The notes: a model not told the origin generated them from the letters alone. A stretch of DNA of 64,000 bases from Saccharum officinarum (GCA_020631735.1 CM036191.1:44113562-44177561); one strand, 5' to 3'; shown: positions 45,260-58,100, counted from the stretch's first letter. Made by a program: numbers and translations.

Positions 45260-45790
45260 AAAATGTTGTTTCAAGTTGATATTTTTTAAAATTCAAATTT
45301 TGAAGTCATAAAACAAAGTCACATGAAAAGATGACAAAAATAAAAGTTGTAGATCTTGAAAAATTATAGAACTTTGTAGTTGACAATTTTTTCATTTGAA
45401 ATCATTTTGTTAACAAAAACTATGTTTGAATTTCTTAAATTTGAAATTTAAATTTTTCAAACTTCCTCGAATTGAGAAACAACCGTAATGAAAGTTGCAG
45501 ATTTTGAAAAGTTATACAACTTTGTAGTTGATAACTTTTTTATTTGAAATCATTTTATTAAGAAAAACTACGTTTGAATTTTTCAAACGACCTCGGATGG
45601 AGAAACAACCAAAATGAAAGTTATAGATCTCAAAAAGTTATATAACTTTGTAGTTGATAACTTTTTGATTTGCGACCATCTTGTCAAGATAAACTACATA
45701 TAAATTTTTTAAATTTAAAATTCAAATTTTGTAAACGACCTCGGATGGAGAAACTACCAAAATGAAAGTGGTAGATCAATTTAAACTCGG
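45260..45790. repeat. Repeated gatctcaaaaagttatacaac block
   Basis: A unit of about 120-150 bases with words like ctcggatggagaaac, tagatctcaaaaagtta and ttgtagttgataactttttc occurs three to four times here and again at 61140-61520 and, more diverged, at 62400-62800. It links several CACTA-like elements of the window. Confidence 0.7.
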
Positions 45791-45835
45791 TTTATGATAA
45801 TATGTGGGGAAAGAAAATCTAATATAGACAAATGA

Positions 45836-45902
45836 GTGAGGTGCAGTGGTAGAGGAGGGTACGCGCGAGGGAAGGTCGTGGGTTCGAATCCCGCCAGCCG
45901 CG
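45836..45902 (+). other. tRNA-like sequence with A and B boxes (element-borne)
   Basis: An A-box-like gtgcagtggtagagg and a perfect B box ggttcgaatcc (45881-45891) are about 40 bases apart, and the B box sits in a pairable T arm (gtggg/cccgc). No proper anticodon arm or acceptor stem can be drawn, so it is not a functional tRNA gene. The same module recurs at 61606-61673. Confidence 0.6.
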
Positions 45903-46100
45903 AAACGCGCGATTTTCGCATAAAAATGTCGGGTGGCTGACCAGTGGGGCGCTCCCCGGATTTAAAAAAATCATATTTTTTAGGTCTGATTTTGTGATTT
46001 TAGAAACAGATTTGTAGGGGCGGCTGGCGAACTGCCCGTACAAATCGGCGATTTCTAGCAAGTAGGGGCGGCTGCCAAAATCATTGCTAGAAATCATCAG

Positions 46101-46360
46101 GAGCCGCTCCATCACATGTGACGCAATCTGTGTGTGCCGAAACTACCCGTATGTAAAGTTGCTACAACCGTATACCATTCAGTCGTCTGAACCGTTCTGG
46201 AAGGCAACTCCTGTGTAAACATACAATCTAGTCTTATGCCGACACAATAATTCCTCAGTTAATGAAGCATGCATACAATAAAAATAAAATAAACACCTAA
46301 TGCAACGTATAACTACTAGTATAAGTTATCACAAAAGATTATCTACAAAGTAGCTATACA
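46101..46360. other. Intergenic, nothing recognised
   Basis: It may include the lost right border of the preceding element. No gene is seen. Confidence 0.45.
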
Positions 46361-46751
46361 TGTTTCTAAAGTGGCAACGAATCAGGTGGAAACCACATCT
46401 TTCATGAAAACCCGTGCAAACCATGGCAAAAAAGTCGTATAAATTCACCCAAAAAATCACATATGTAGATGATATGATGATACACAACCTTGTAAAATAT
46501 CTTGTCCAAACTCGACTTCGTTTGTGAGATATACAAATAACAAATTTCAAGTCAGAAAACTGTTAGAAATTTGTTATTTTTATATCTTACAAACAAAGTC
46601 GAGTTTAGACAAGATATTTTACAAGGTTGTGTATCATCATATCATCTACATATGTGATTTTTTTGGGTGAATTTAGACGACTTTTTTACCGTGGTTTGTA
46701 TGGATTTTCACGAAGGGTGTGGTTTCCACCTGATACGTTGCCTTCTAAATT
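46361..46751. mobile_element. Fold-back MITE-like palindrome, about 390 bases
   Basis: The left arm (tttctaaagtggcaacg) pairs with the right arm (cgttgccttctaaa), symmetry centre about 46556, arms about 185 bases with few mismatches. No clear TSD was found. Confidence 0.7.
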
Positions 46752-47497
46752 ATATACTTCTACAATTGTTAAGTTAACATTATAATAACTATTTATTTTA
46801 ATAACTTATCAAGCATGAAATTGTTATTTAATATAAGTGTACACATTTTGACTGAAATATTATAATATATAAATATTTGTAATATAATTTTAAGCACTCT
46901 ATGTTCTATAAAATCATGTTACAATATAATATGCCATTATGAAAGATAATCTAAAGTAACATTTTTATGTTTGCATCTAAATTATCCATATCTTACTATT
47001 ATTTTAGTAGCTTATCAAATAAAAGGTTAAATAACCATAAGCACAAATATGTTTCTCCATTGCCCATTTTTTAAATATTAATTCATTAAAAATTTATTAA
47101 AGTAAACATGCATGTTGTGCCACCATCATGCAAATCACACACATAGAGAAAGGGAGAGACATATATGTGTATATATATCAACTACGATGTTTAACATATC
47201 CATATTGATAATACAACCATTACTACAAAAAAAATTGTTGATAAAAAAATCAAACATATTGAGAAAAAAGGAGGAGGTTAGTACATACCATAGGTGCCTA
47301 CGTCTTCCTGCTCTTTGAGATTATTTTCAAGTAAACAATTATAATAAGGCTTAAATATTGATCATCAAGCACGACTACCCATCGTAGATCTCACATCACC
47401 TGCTCTACCACTAACCTTATGTGACATAGCGTAGGTTTAAAATAATTGCCTATGTCATCATGATGCTTAAGAGCAAATATTTACTCTAAAGATTTTA
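46752..47497. other. Intergenic, AT-rich, no gene
   Basis: Low-complexity AT-rich sequence with short frames only. It may be the interior of a Helitron that ends at 47528, but no helicase or Rep sequence is visible. Confidence 0.4.
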
Positions 47498-47528
47498 GCC
47501 CGTGCTCTCGCACGGGTTGATGGACTAG
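47498..47528 (+). mobile_element. Helitron-like 3' terminus
   Basis: A hairpin with 7-base arms (cccgtgc tctc gcacggg) is followed 8 bases later by CTAG and then T, the classical Helitron 3' end. The 5' TC end was not located, so the extent is unknown. Confidence 0.5.
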
Positions 47529-48879
47529 TAATATTAAACTCAAGATGGTATAATGGCACTGGCAGTGGGCATTCATGAATTGTGACATTGTCATACGTAC
47601 AACTTTAATTTGTTTCTTCCAAGCATTAGTTGGCATGCATGAGAAGCTTGAGCTACTTGCTTGCTTAGACGAAGGAGAAAACAGAAATCCGTGAAGAAGA
47701 AGATGCTGGGTGGTAACTCTACCATGGACTCGTGCAAAGGTAAGCATAAACAGTTTGTAACCAACCAAACAAGTGATAAAAGTCAACCAAACAATAGTTG
47801 TTGCATGGCATTGGCCTTAAGGAAGCATAGTTGGAGGAATCTCTCAAAACTATTGATTATTTCCAAATTTCAAACTTTTAACTTGAGAAAAGGTGCGCCT
47901 TTTCTCATAAACAGAGTCGACTCCTAACACCTGCTTTGTTCAGTTGTACTTGTAAGCAAGATATTTGCTTCTGTGTTCCTTTTCTCCCCGCTCGCGGCGC
48001 AGAAAGTTTTAATTTCTTGGCAGTGTAGTTTGGACTAGGTAGCAAGGTCCGTAGTTTGGACTAGCCTTGTATTGGTACGGAGCTCAAAAATCAAAGGTCT
48101 GTTGGCCACTGGGCCTTATCCATGCAGTGCAACCTTATCTTTTTGCGTAATCAAGATGAAGTTTATTTGTAATCATAAATAAGTATGGTTTGCATGATGG
48201 ATACATGGAAAACTTTAGGTGTACGGTAACGCTGGGCCAGGGCGTCCATCCGTCCGGACGCTAAAAAAATCTCTCTACTTCGCTCAGCCTCCACCGTGTT
48301 GTCCGCCTTCCATACTCCGTCTTCACTGCGTTGCCCGCCTTCCCCACTCCGCCTCCACTGCACTGACCGCCTGCACCGCAACATCCACCCACCGTGGCCG
48401 CTCCACGCATGCGCTACCGAGCTGGCATGCCTCGACGCCGAATGCTCCAGCAAGTAAGCGAGGGGAGGAGCTTCATGAGACGCCGCCCGACCACCTTGTT
48501 GCCCGCGCCACTGAGCTCCGTGCCGCCATGTGTGCAGTTTTGGTTTTGATGTTTTCTTAGCTCTTGATTTTAACGGAGACGAATTCATGTGTGCAGTTTT
48601 TTGGTATACAATGGTTGGAGGCACTCAGCGAGAGACATTTTACTGGGTGGACCAAGTATAATTTAAGTGTTCCATTACAGTAGAGATAGAGATAGAGATG
48701 TGTTGTCCATCCTTTTATAATGGTTCAGCTCCACTGTTCATTCTGCTGCATCTATGTTGTTTACGCCTGCTCTTAGATGACCTCACGGTTACTATTATTT
48801 TTGCTTACACATTCCTCGCATGCATGTCGTGCCAGCATTTTTAGTTTTTGTATGTATTGCAAAATTTTTGGCTAGCACC
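47529..48879. other. Intergenic; small GC-rich remnant at 48215-48560
   Basis: Around 48235-48270 the words ccgtccggacgct resemble the left end of the element at 32700-34080. The following GC-rich stretch has frames on both strands and no domain. The rest is unremarkable. Confidence 0.4.
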
Positions 48880-50739
48880 CACTAGTACACTGGAGCTCAG
48901 CACTTGCGGTTCCAGAGCCATTTCTACTGGCATCTGAACCCATCGCCAGTGTGAAAGGCCAGTGAAAAACAAAAATACTACAGGCGATTAGTTAAGATCT
49001 GCCAGTGTTAATAAATTTGTATTGGCGGTTCCTCTAAAACAACCGCCAGTAATAATAATATTTGCACTGGCGGTTGAAGTAAATAATCCGCCAGTGTTAA
49101 AGCATTTTCACTGGCGGTTTGTTTAAGTCAGCCGCCAGTGTAACTTCTTTAGCACAAGCGGTTGACCTAAAACTGTCGTCTATAGAATATTTTTTCCATA
49201 GGAGGTTTATTAGCAAAACCGCCAGTGAATTATTTTTTAAAATTCAAAAGTTGGCGCCATATATTTCCCGCCAGTGAATTGTTTTTATTTCCGGCCATAT
49301 ATTTTCCACCACTGAATATTGTATACAAATTGAAATGAATCCATATAGAAATCACAGAAAATTATATTTGCGTGCATGAAAAAGCAATATTTGTTGTAGT
49401 CTACCAAAGTCATCACACGTTAATAATGTATACATAAAACAAAGTTTCTTCCACTTATAGCTAGCTCAGTCCCATGACGTCCTCCTCTAATAATCCTCGT
49501 GGTTTAGCTCTAGCCTGGCAATATCTACGAGATCTCGGTACTGTGGTCGAGCTAATTCCGACTCTAGATCAAAATACTTCTAGTTTGCTTAATTAAAATT
49601 ATTGTAATGGTTGTTATAAATTATATGATTAAAATTAAAATTATTATAGTTATTTGAATAAACTAAAAATTATTGTAATTTCAAAACATCTAGTTTGGTG
49701 AATAAACTAGATTGTTTAAAATCTTTTTAAACAATATTTCTCTCAAAACACTAGTTCAAAAAATCTAGCTAGATGTAGTTTTAACAATATTTAATATTTT
49801 TTCAAAACATATTTTAACTCCCACATTTATAACAACCATTAAAGCAAGTGATAATACCAATTCTCTCTCTATAATACTATCATTTTTTTCTCTCTCCCCA
49901 TGAAACCCTAGGTCTAATTTGGAATCAAATTTATAATGGAGAAACAACTATGAGAGGTGCACCACTATAATCCAAACCTTCTAATATACCATGTATTGAA
50001 ATCCTAAACAAAAATCTACTACCACTCTCTCTCTCTCAAAACACAAGCATGAATCTCTATCTCTAGCTAGATCTAGTTTTAGCTCAAAGTGAGAAGCACT
50101 AATGCAAAAAGAGCTATGAGAGGCATTAATTAACCTTCTTAAGCCACCTCCTCCGAAGAAATGAAGAGCAAAACCTCTCTCTCAAAACACAAGCATGAAA
50201 CTCTCTCTCTAGCTAGATCTAGTTTTAGCTCAAAGTGAGAAGCACTGATGCAAAAAGAGCTATGAGAGGCATTAACTAACCTTCTTAAGCCACCTCCTCC
50301 GAAGAAATAAAGAGCAAAACCTGCCCCTTGTATTTTGCAATTTTTGGACCTCCAAGTTCGCCGCCAATGGAAGGTGGCTCGGCTGAACAGTGCTGGTTGA
50401 GGGAGGAAGAAGGTGTATTTATAACAGATGTATTACAAGCGGTTGACATAAAAAACCGCCACTATAAAAGATAATCATAGGCGGTTCACATAACAAAACC
50501 GCCAGTGTAAATGTTTATTTACACTGACCATTTATGTAAGCAAGCTGCCAGTGTAAATGGGCTTTACACTAGTGGCTGGCTAATGCAAACCGCCAGTGTA
50601 AATAGGCCGTTAACACTGACGGTTTCTTACACGAACTGCCAGTGTAAAGGCTTTTACACAGGCGGTCCTTTGTGCTCGCCCACATATTTCTCTCTACTGG
50701 CGCCGCGTGGCGCCAAGAAAAATCTCCAATGTACTAGTG
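48880..50739. mobile_element. CACTA element, 1860 bases, non-autonomous
   Basis: The ends CACTAGTACACTGGAG and (inverted) CACTAGTACATTGGAG are flanked by the TSD ACC (48877-48879 and 50740-50742). Subterminal arrays of actggcggtt / aaccgccagtg lie within about 400 bases of each end. The interior is AT-rich with a tandem duplication and no transposase gene. Confidence 0.9.
50036..50327. repeat. Tandem duplication, two 146-base units
   Basis: Both units begin tcaaaacacaagcatgaa and run through gctagatctagttttagctc and agccacctcctccgaagaaa. They differ at few positions, so the duplication is recent. It lies inside the CACTA element. Confidence 0.85.
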
Positions 50740-50742
50740 ACC

Positions 50743-51018
50743 GGAATTACCGGATTTCGTCAGATTCGGCTCAAATTTCGCCGAGATTTTTTTTACACTC
50801 TTAGATATGATTTTTTTCTAGAGATTTTTTATCTAAAAAATAGCATGCTTTAAGGCTGCACATTTATTGACCTGTTCCTTCTGTGAGCTCACGGTTATGA
50901 GAAATGTGTTCATAACTGATGCGAAGTAGAGTATGTATCTAGCTCAGTTTCATTACCCTATTTATTCACAGTCCACCTGCAGTGTTTTAATACGGTATGC
51001 CCCATTTTTCTGAAACAG
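50743..51018. other. Short intergenic stretch before the RPA-like pseudogene
   Basis: AT-rich sequence. The end includes a possible intron acceptor (gaaacag, 51018) of the next gene, so part may be an intron whose upstream exons were lost. Confidence 0.45.
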
Positions 51019-54000
51019 GGAGGATGCAGTTGTCGCCCTTTGGAGTAAACAAGCAGAGGCCTTTGCAGCTGTATATGGATATGGCTTAAAAAGGACCTGT
51101 AGTCTTACTCTTTGTTGCATGGCAGCTCGCCTATTTGAAGGTCCTGGCTACACTAATATTGAACCTAGGATATACTCCGTATGTACATGTTATAGTAAAG
51201 ACGTCTGCACACTATATACACTTTGCTTTTTTTTCTCTCCGCCTTTCATGCACACAGATACTCTATCCCTTCAAGGGTCCACGCCTCCACGGTTCTATGT
51301 CAATCCTCAGCTTCCCGAGGCCATTGCTCTGCAAAACAGGTACTCCACAGAGATAATCATGTACCCATATAAAAAGAAACTTAATTTCATGTGTTATAAA
51401 CAACATATAGCACATAATAGCTTCCGGTACAACATCTGAAAAATAGTTCTTACAATTATTGCAAATAAACCAGTGCTGGAGGTTGCCTACCAACACCAAC
51501 ATGGCATGGTTCTGACCCATCCCAGGTTCCTCCGATAGAAATCACAGTCGCTGAGCTTGCCAAGTTTGATAATCCACATGTCATCTATGTATGTTGGTTA
51601 CCTATACATAATGAATTTGTAAATTTGGTGCTTAGTGCTTACGCACCTTATTTGCTAACCACTCTTTTGTCCATTATGCAGTCTAAAAAATATATTATCA
51701 CAGCAAGAATCAAAAGTGCCATGCCTAATGAGTCATGGTGGTATCTGGCCTGCAATGTGCCTTCCTACAGGAGAACAACTAGACAGATTGGAGATACATA
51801 TAAGTGCAGTAACCCAAAGTGCTCTAAAACAAGCCGTGGTCCTAGGTAAATTTTCTTAGCTGCCTTTGTGCAAAGCATCTATTCTAATTTTGATTACAGG
51901 CAATGTGATGTTTCAATAAAAACATATAGAAATAGCTTATGCACCACAGAGTTTACGCACACTGAAATGAACCAGGATTTCAAACTTGAAATCCCGACTC
52001 TCTTGCCCCTCTGTGATAGTCCCAGAATACCTCAGCTATCACGGGCGTCCACTTTTCAGCTGATTACAAAGTCATACAACAATAGAGTACAAAAATAGGG
52101 ATAAAACTAACCTAACTACAAACTCCCTAGGCTAGGATCAATCAAAACATCGAGGCTCTACTCGTAGCAACGAAGCTTGGTGAAACTCCAATCCACAGGC
52201 ATCCTTGAGAGTAGACCGCAAACCAACAAATATTCTCAACATCACTGCAAGATAGGAAATCTGCACACCGCTAGATGTGTGCAGGCCATGGTCAGCACCA
52301 ATGAGCTTTAGTGGAAAAATAGAAAAATAAAGGGATATGGCGATCCTATTAGTTTGGCTGTAGTTTGCATCCTTAGCGCATGCAGAAGCGTCAAAATATA
52401 TAGTGTATCTTCTCAAAATCCCAATCCATTCACTCATTCTCACCATCCACTCAACATCACATCTCACCACTCATCATCCTTCACATCACCCTCATACTCT
52501 CAGTCTAAACGATGAGGCAGCCTCCAGACACCCCTCATCTCAACAGCCTCCGGTCGGACCTTAACTTCAGGGGGGAGAGAAGCAAGCACAAGAGAAGCTA
52601 AAGGGCCGAAACAGCTCACAGGAACAATCGATCCTGACCAAAGAATCACGGCTATACGTATAGATTTAACTCTATAGAGTGTGTGTACACCACAAGATCT
52701 CCGTCATCAACGTTGTACACCGTCTAGGCAAACACCGTTCAAGAACTAGCACTTTCCTCACCAGACTGCCCCCAAGTGGAGTTGCATACGGCACGACGCA
52801 TACGCTTGGGATCGTGATTAGGGTAGCCAGAAAACCTGTCGGCATCCTTCTCACTGTGCTCCAAGGGCTAAACCCCATGCACCTTTCCTCCCACAGAACT
52901 GGATTAGTCCGCACTAGCTCAACAGAACGGGCCCCATCGTCATTTGAGGCTCGTGGCGTGCACGTTTAGATATTCCCGATCACTAGGCATCAGCCCTACC
53001 CTTAATTGGCCAGAGCAAGCACCTTCCACCAAAACATGTGGCCTCACGGGTAGCCACCACCACAACGCCTGTCACGTATCCATCATGTCCATCATATCAC
53101 AAGAACTAGGACCGGGGCTCTCCATGCACCATGTACACCCCTCCAAGATAATCATCTCGCTCCGGCCGATATCACCAAAGAAACAGGTCAAGGCAAGGAA
53201 TATCTCCAGAGCTCCTCAAACACCTCCACCCACATGGGATTCAATGCTCCCGTCACGCCAACCAACCGTCCATCCCATGGGGAAGCCTCACGGCCTACCT
53301 CGTTCCACCCACCACCCAAACAATCAACAATCACATCACATAACAACGCATATATGCAATTATGATGGAAGTAAATGCAAGCAAGCAGGTAGGCAATATA
53401 TAAGTGCGAGCGTGAAGTTGGGTAGTCAGGGTTGAAAGGTTTTAGTCAAGGGAATCAGGGCTCAGGAAATAGCATGCATCACATATTCTAGCAAGGATAA
53501 AAAGTAAAGCGCTAGCAATTCTACTTTGCAAAGCCTAATAGGATTTTCTAAGAGATAAGGTGCTGCCATGACACCTGCGATGTCGAGGTAGTAGTTGTAC
53601 AAGTCTCCATTAGTCGATTTCGTCCACCATCGGGATCCATCGCCTCCGGGTGCGTCGTCAAATCCATCCGAGCTCAAGTCGTTGCTACGCAAAGAAAAAG
53701 CCGAGAACGACCACCAATAAGAACCAATAAAACCGCGACAAAACCTAACCCAACTAGACTCAAAAACTGCACTAGGAGGTAGGGCAGGGTTTTAGAAAAA
53801 TTATGAAACAGGTTTCATAATTTTTGGAGCTAGGATGAATTTATGGTGAATTTTAGAAGGTGGGAGAGTATTCTGGAAAACAGATAAAAAGAAAAAGGTT
53901 TAGGGCCAACTGGGCTCGCTGGCGTCGTCGGTGGCCCAACAGCAAGGAGGGGGGGGGGGGGGGGGGGCTCCAGCGCGGGCTTGAAACCGATCTGGGCCGC

Positions 54001-57000
54001 TGGCGCCCAGATGGGCCGGTCGGCTGTACCAGTGGGAGATGGGAAAGAAGGGATCAACGGCTCCACCGTCCAGGCTTTCGACGAAAGGCAGAGCCGGCGG
54101 CGCAACGTGTGCCCTTTGCCGCTGGAGGTTGGCCGGGCTAGGATGGCTAAGTTCTGCGGTCCAGAGAGGTAACGAAGGAGCAGGGCACCATGCCGGCCAT
54201 ATGCTTGACGAAAGGCTCGGAGACGCTGTGCGGCGGGCGCGCGCTTGCGCTGTGCGAGCGCGCGGGTGCCGGGCTGCAAGGGCGGCAAGGCGCCGGTGGT
54301 GCGGCAACGTGCTAGGACGGCGGGCAGCCACGCCTTGGCCTCTAGGAAACCATGCATGTGAGGGCAAGCCGTGCTGGCCGCAAGTGGTGCCGAACGAGTC
54401 CGGCATCAACTGTGGCGTGGCCGTGCGTCGTGCGACCGACGTGTAGGATGCCTCCGCGGCATCAAGCCGTGACGGCGCCGCTGCGGCCATGGCTGTGTGA
54501 GTGCGCACGCAGGCACCGTGGCGCCGGCGTGCGAGAGCGCAAGGCCGCGGTCGTGGTGACCGGCGGTGGCTGGTGCAAGGTGACGTCTTGGCCGGTGCAA
54601 AGTGACGGGCGGCAACCAAGGCATGCCGTGGGTGCTCGAGTGGCTGTGCGGGTGCGTGTGAGGGCACGAAACGTGCCGCGACGCGCCGGAAGGCCATGCC
54701 GGCGCGGAGACAAAGCCGGCGTCGAAGGCCGCAACAGGCAAAGCGGTGCACGAGCATCTAGCAAGGAAAAAAGAAGGGGCTTTAGGACGTTGGCCTCACC
54801 GGCGGGCTCGACGGCGGCAGGACGCGTGGTGCCGGGAGGGCTTGGTGAAGGCAGATCGCCCGGTGCGGGCAGGGGCCGGTGCAGGCTGAACGCGGCGTCG
54901 CCGGACGGCGGCTCGGACCGACACGGCTTCGCTCCGGGGCTCCGTGGTTCGACGGCAGTGAAGCGGGGCCACACCGGAGGAAGACGGCTACGGTGGACGC
55001 GTGAAGCCAGGGGTGCTCGGCGGGGTCGCGGCTTGGCGCGACGGCGTTCCCGGGTGGCGTGGCCTTGCGGTTTGGTCCCGATCGCAGGTCGCTGCGGCGG
55101 TGTGGTCGTGGCAGCTCCGCGACGCGTCCCCGTGAACGGCGATCTGCGAGGCTGTGACGTCGTAAGGGTCGCGGTTCACGATGAGTTGGGGCACGGCGGT
55201 GACGGTGCAGAGCGAGGCGTCGCGCCGTGCTCTCTGAGCTGGGGTCAAGAACGAGGGTGAAGCTCGTGGCGAGGCCATACGGTGGCAAAGGTGGGGGCCT
55301 GGCCAACGATGGGGGCTTACCGGCGATCTGGGGTGGCGTGCGGGGCTCGGAGTGGCGAGGCGGCTCGACGAGGCTCCTGGAGCGGAAGAACGTCGCGGCG
55401 CCGTCGGGGCTCCGAGGAAGATGACGTGGCCGCGGTGGCGTCGTGGTGGTCGCGGTGCTCGGTGCCGACGAAGGCTCGGTGCAGGGCTGCAGGCAGAGCT
55501 CCGCGGCTGCGGCATGTTCGTGCCGTCGTGGCCTCAGGGCGTCTCGGCCATGGCGGCCTTGATCTGGGAAGGGAGGCAGACAGGAAGATGTTGCGGCGGC
55601 TGGGGGAGGGAGAGGGCAAGGGAGGCGGCCGGCTTGGGTTCTTGTAGCCCGCGGCTAGGGTTCGCCGAGGGGTGGACCGTGCTACGGGCGGCGGTGATCA
55701 TGCCGTCCGCGCCTCGGGGACATGCGGCGTGCATCTGAGCGCCGACTCGGGAAGCTTCGCGAAGGGAGGCAGGTCGCGATGCTGGTCCGCGTGGTCTAGG
55801 GCGCTCGTCCGCAATTCGCGGCGCGGGGCGCGGCTTTAGGCGGGCTCGGATGGCGTGGTCACGACGCTCTGATGGAAGCAGAGGAGCCGCGACGCTGTAC
55901 AGAGAGAGAGGAAGGAGACGGCGCTGTAGACGGAAATGAAATGGAGCAGGTGAAGGAAAAAGAAGACGACGGAGTTTTGACGGGGCGACGGAAGGAAGCG
56001 GCTCCAAGCGGCTGGCTGCTGGGTCCCACGAACGGTGCTTTTTTGCTTCCCGTCGATGCGTGCGCGCGGTGGGGCCGAGGTCGTACAGTCGCATGCAAGA
56101 GAGTACGCGTGAAGGGAGCGAGCGGCGGTCCTTCCTTTCACGTGCCACGCACGTGACCGTCAAGGAAGGGGAGATGGGCTGCGCGCTTGCGGTTGGACAA
56201 TGGGCCGGGTTGCTGGGCCGGTCGGCCAGGGAAGGGAGAGTGGGCTGGGCCGAGGCCTGCGCGAGGTAGAGGCAAGCCGAGCTGGGCTCGAGGAGAGGAG
56301 CAGGCCTGGGCCAGAGTTGGCCTGATGACTAGGACACAAAGGAAAAGGCTTTTCTATTTGGCTCTTAGGGTTTTCCAAGGAAAGGGGCTACCTCCAAGCA
56401 CAAACAAGCAAGAACCAAATCACTCATGCATGATTAAACTAAATATGGTGCACCAATTATTTGTAAACTTGATTTGAAAGAGATGGGAGAGAGTTAGGTT
56501 TTGTTTTAGGAAATAACAAATCCAGTGTAGGGGTTGTATGTTGAATTCGAGTGCGGCTCGACCAAGGTTTTAATTTATCTCCAAAAGATTTTATTTGAAA
56601 ACTCCCCTTGTCATGTTGTTGACTTGGCCTGGCCAACTCCACGACAAGTGGTTCGTTGTAAAAGTTTTGGAGCTCGGATTTGAAATCAGGGCAGAAGGGA
56701 AAACATTTGACTTAAGTTTGATCTAACATTTACATGCAACACACATTCAAGCAAAAATTTTAAAAAGTTGGGATTTTTCTATTACACAAAATTATGGAAT
56801 GTTACACACACTATGAGCTTACATATAGTTTTGTTGCCACACCATTATATGCACGTATCGATTGACTTTATTATTCGCTTATCCTGCCCAAGGATCTGAT
56901 GAAGTACATACCCCAACAGCAGCTGATATTTGGACCAAGAGCGGAAGAAATAATATGATCACCGGTTGAAGAATTGATTAGTATTGATGGTGGATTTGGA

Positions 57001-57553
57001 GCATTTATTCTGACACGCATTGCCGGTTTATATGGAAAACCCTTGAATTTATTATGAGTCAGTGGGTCGTCCATGTCGCTGCAGCCCGCAGATATTAGCA
57101 ACCAGGCTGATGCTATTCTAGGTGTGCCTAATCTACCACTCCAAATCCCTGCAGCGACTCCTTATGGTATATATTTTTATGGCACTGTGTTCTCTTCATA
57201 CCTCAGTAAACAGATATGTCGCACAGATAGAGTCATACTTATGTTATCCACTGTTATGTTTTCATTCTCATTGCTATTTAGTAGAGCTACAGCCTACCGG
57301 TACTACAACAACAGCAGGTGTGCAAGACACAGCGTCATCTCCAGGACAATGTGATAATGCAGCTTCACAGGAAGACATTCCTCTAATCCCAATGCCTACA
57401 CAGGTAACACCTCAAACATGTAGAGAAATTGTGTAGTTATCCTTTATGCATCAATATGCATCAGTAGTCTCACAGACATGGTATTTTTAGACAACCGAAA
57501 CCTTAGATGCGACAGAACCGGTGGCCACTCCACCATCACCACATCTATCATGA
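51019..57553 (+). pseudogene. RPA1-like single-strand DNA-binding protein gene, broken and split
   Basis: Exon-like pieces keep plausible splice borders: from 51019 (EDAVVALWSKQAEAF, an OB-fold pattern), about 51258-51339 (LSLQGSTPPRFYVNPQLPEA), 51526-51588, and 51682-51845. The last encodes the C-terminal DNA-binding domain of replication protein A large subunits (KKYIITARIKS, WWYLACNV, TYKCSNPKCSK). Its zinc ribbon is damaged, with CNVP where a second Cys is expected. After a 4.8-kb insertion, 56925-57052 continues with LISIDGGFGAFILTRIAGLYG, interrupted by a TGA. Tail exons 57282-57403 and 57491-57553 end in TGA. A lysine/arginine-rich segment (LLPQGQKR) lies near 57885-57920. RPA1-like genes are multiplied in grasses, partly by Helitrons; whether this copy is Helitron-borne or host-derived is open. 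Confidence 0.65.
52012..56806. mobile_element. Long GC-rich LTR-like insertion in the RPA-like gene, about 4.8 kb
   Basis: The insertion begins TGTGATAGTCCCAGAATACC and ends ATGGAATGTTACA, the TG...CA pattern of long gypsy LTRs in grasses. The centre (53900-56330) is strongly GC-rich with overlapping open frames on both strands and words like tgggccggg, common in such LTRs. I see no gag, pol or paired LTR, so a solo LTR is the simplest reading. The flanking 5 bases (CCCTC and CACAC) do not match well, so borders or origin remain uncertain. A run of about 20 G lies near 53949. Confidence 0.45.
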
Positions 57554-58100
57554 CACATTTAGACACTTCTTGCCAACCTAATGCTACATTACAGCTCCAG
57601 TAAACAATTATGCTGCAGCATCTGCTAATCAATTTGTGTTTTCCAAATTAAGTTATTGCAGAGACAGAGCGTGGTTACCAAATGCCTGCTCATCAGACGG
57701 ACCAGCATGGTCCCTCAAGATAAACTGATGTAAGTACAGTGAAACATTTACATTGCGTTTACAATAACTAACCATGCCTTCGCTCAAAAAAGGTTTCGTT
57801 CGGAAAGAATTAGCTAACCATTCCTATACGGCTGACAATTGTCATCATGCGCCATAGTGATCAAGATGAAACACCACCTGCCAAATGTCGACTAGAGTTG
57901 TTGCCTCAGGGACAAAAAAGGTATTTCATCCATCCAACCCTGTATATTGCGCTTCTATAAAACCACATTCAAGCTGTTTATGTTGGACCGACTCCGTATA
58001 TCTTTGTTCTTGCAGTGGTGACAACTACACGTCCTTCAATTACAAGCATGACCGCATTCAGTGTGACATGGCAGCTAATCTTTTGTGAAACCACCATATA
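57554..58100. other. Downstream of the RPA-like pseudogene, gene remnants only
   Basis: Short exon-like pieces (for example 57860-57920) seem to belong to the RPA-like gene tail. No other gene is seen. Confidence 0.4.

Larger units (their letters stand above)
43128..46100. mobile_element. Degenerate CACTA-like element (GGGGCGGCT family) with nested insertions
   Basis: It starts CACTACTAAAAACGATTTGTAGC, and subterminal words such as taggggcggct and agccacccctacaaat alternate near both ends. The right end (cattgctagaaatcat, about 46075-46095) is an imperfect inverse of the left, so the right border is approximate and no TSD was verified. A MITE and a solo LTR are inserted in it, and a tRNA-like segment lies near its right end. 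No transposase is seen. The start sequence is given to 20 or so bases for identification only. Confidence 0.6.

Noticed and set aside
48163..48624. 153-codon minus-strand frame
   Set aside because: GC-rich remnant with frames on both strands and similarity to ends of another transposon in the window. No domain.
53830..56163. Several minus- and plus-strand frames of 100 to 300 codons
   Set aside because: GC-driven overlapping frames without domain, splice logic or conservation clues, inside an LTR-like insertion.
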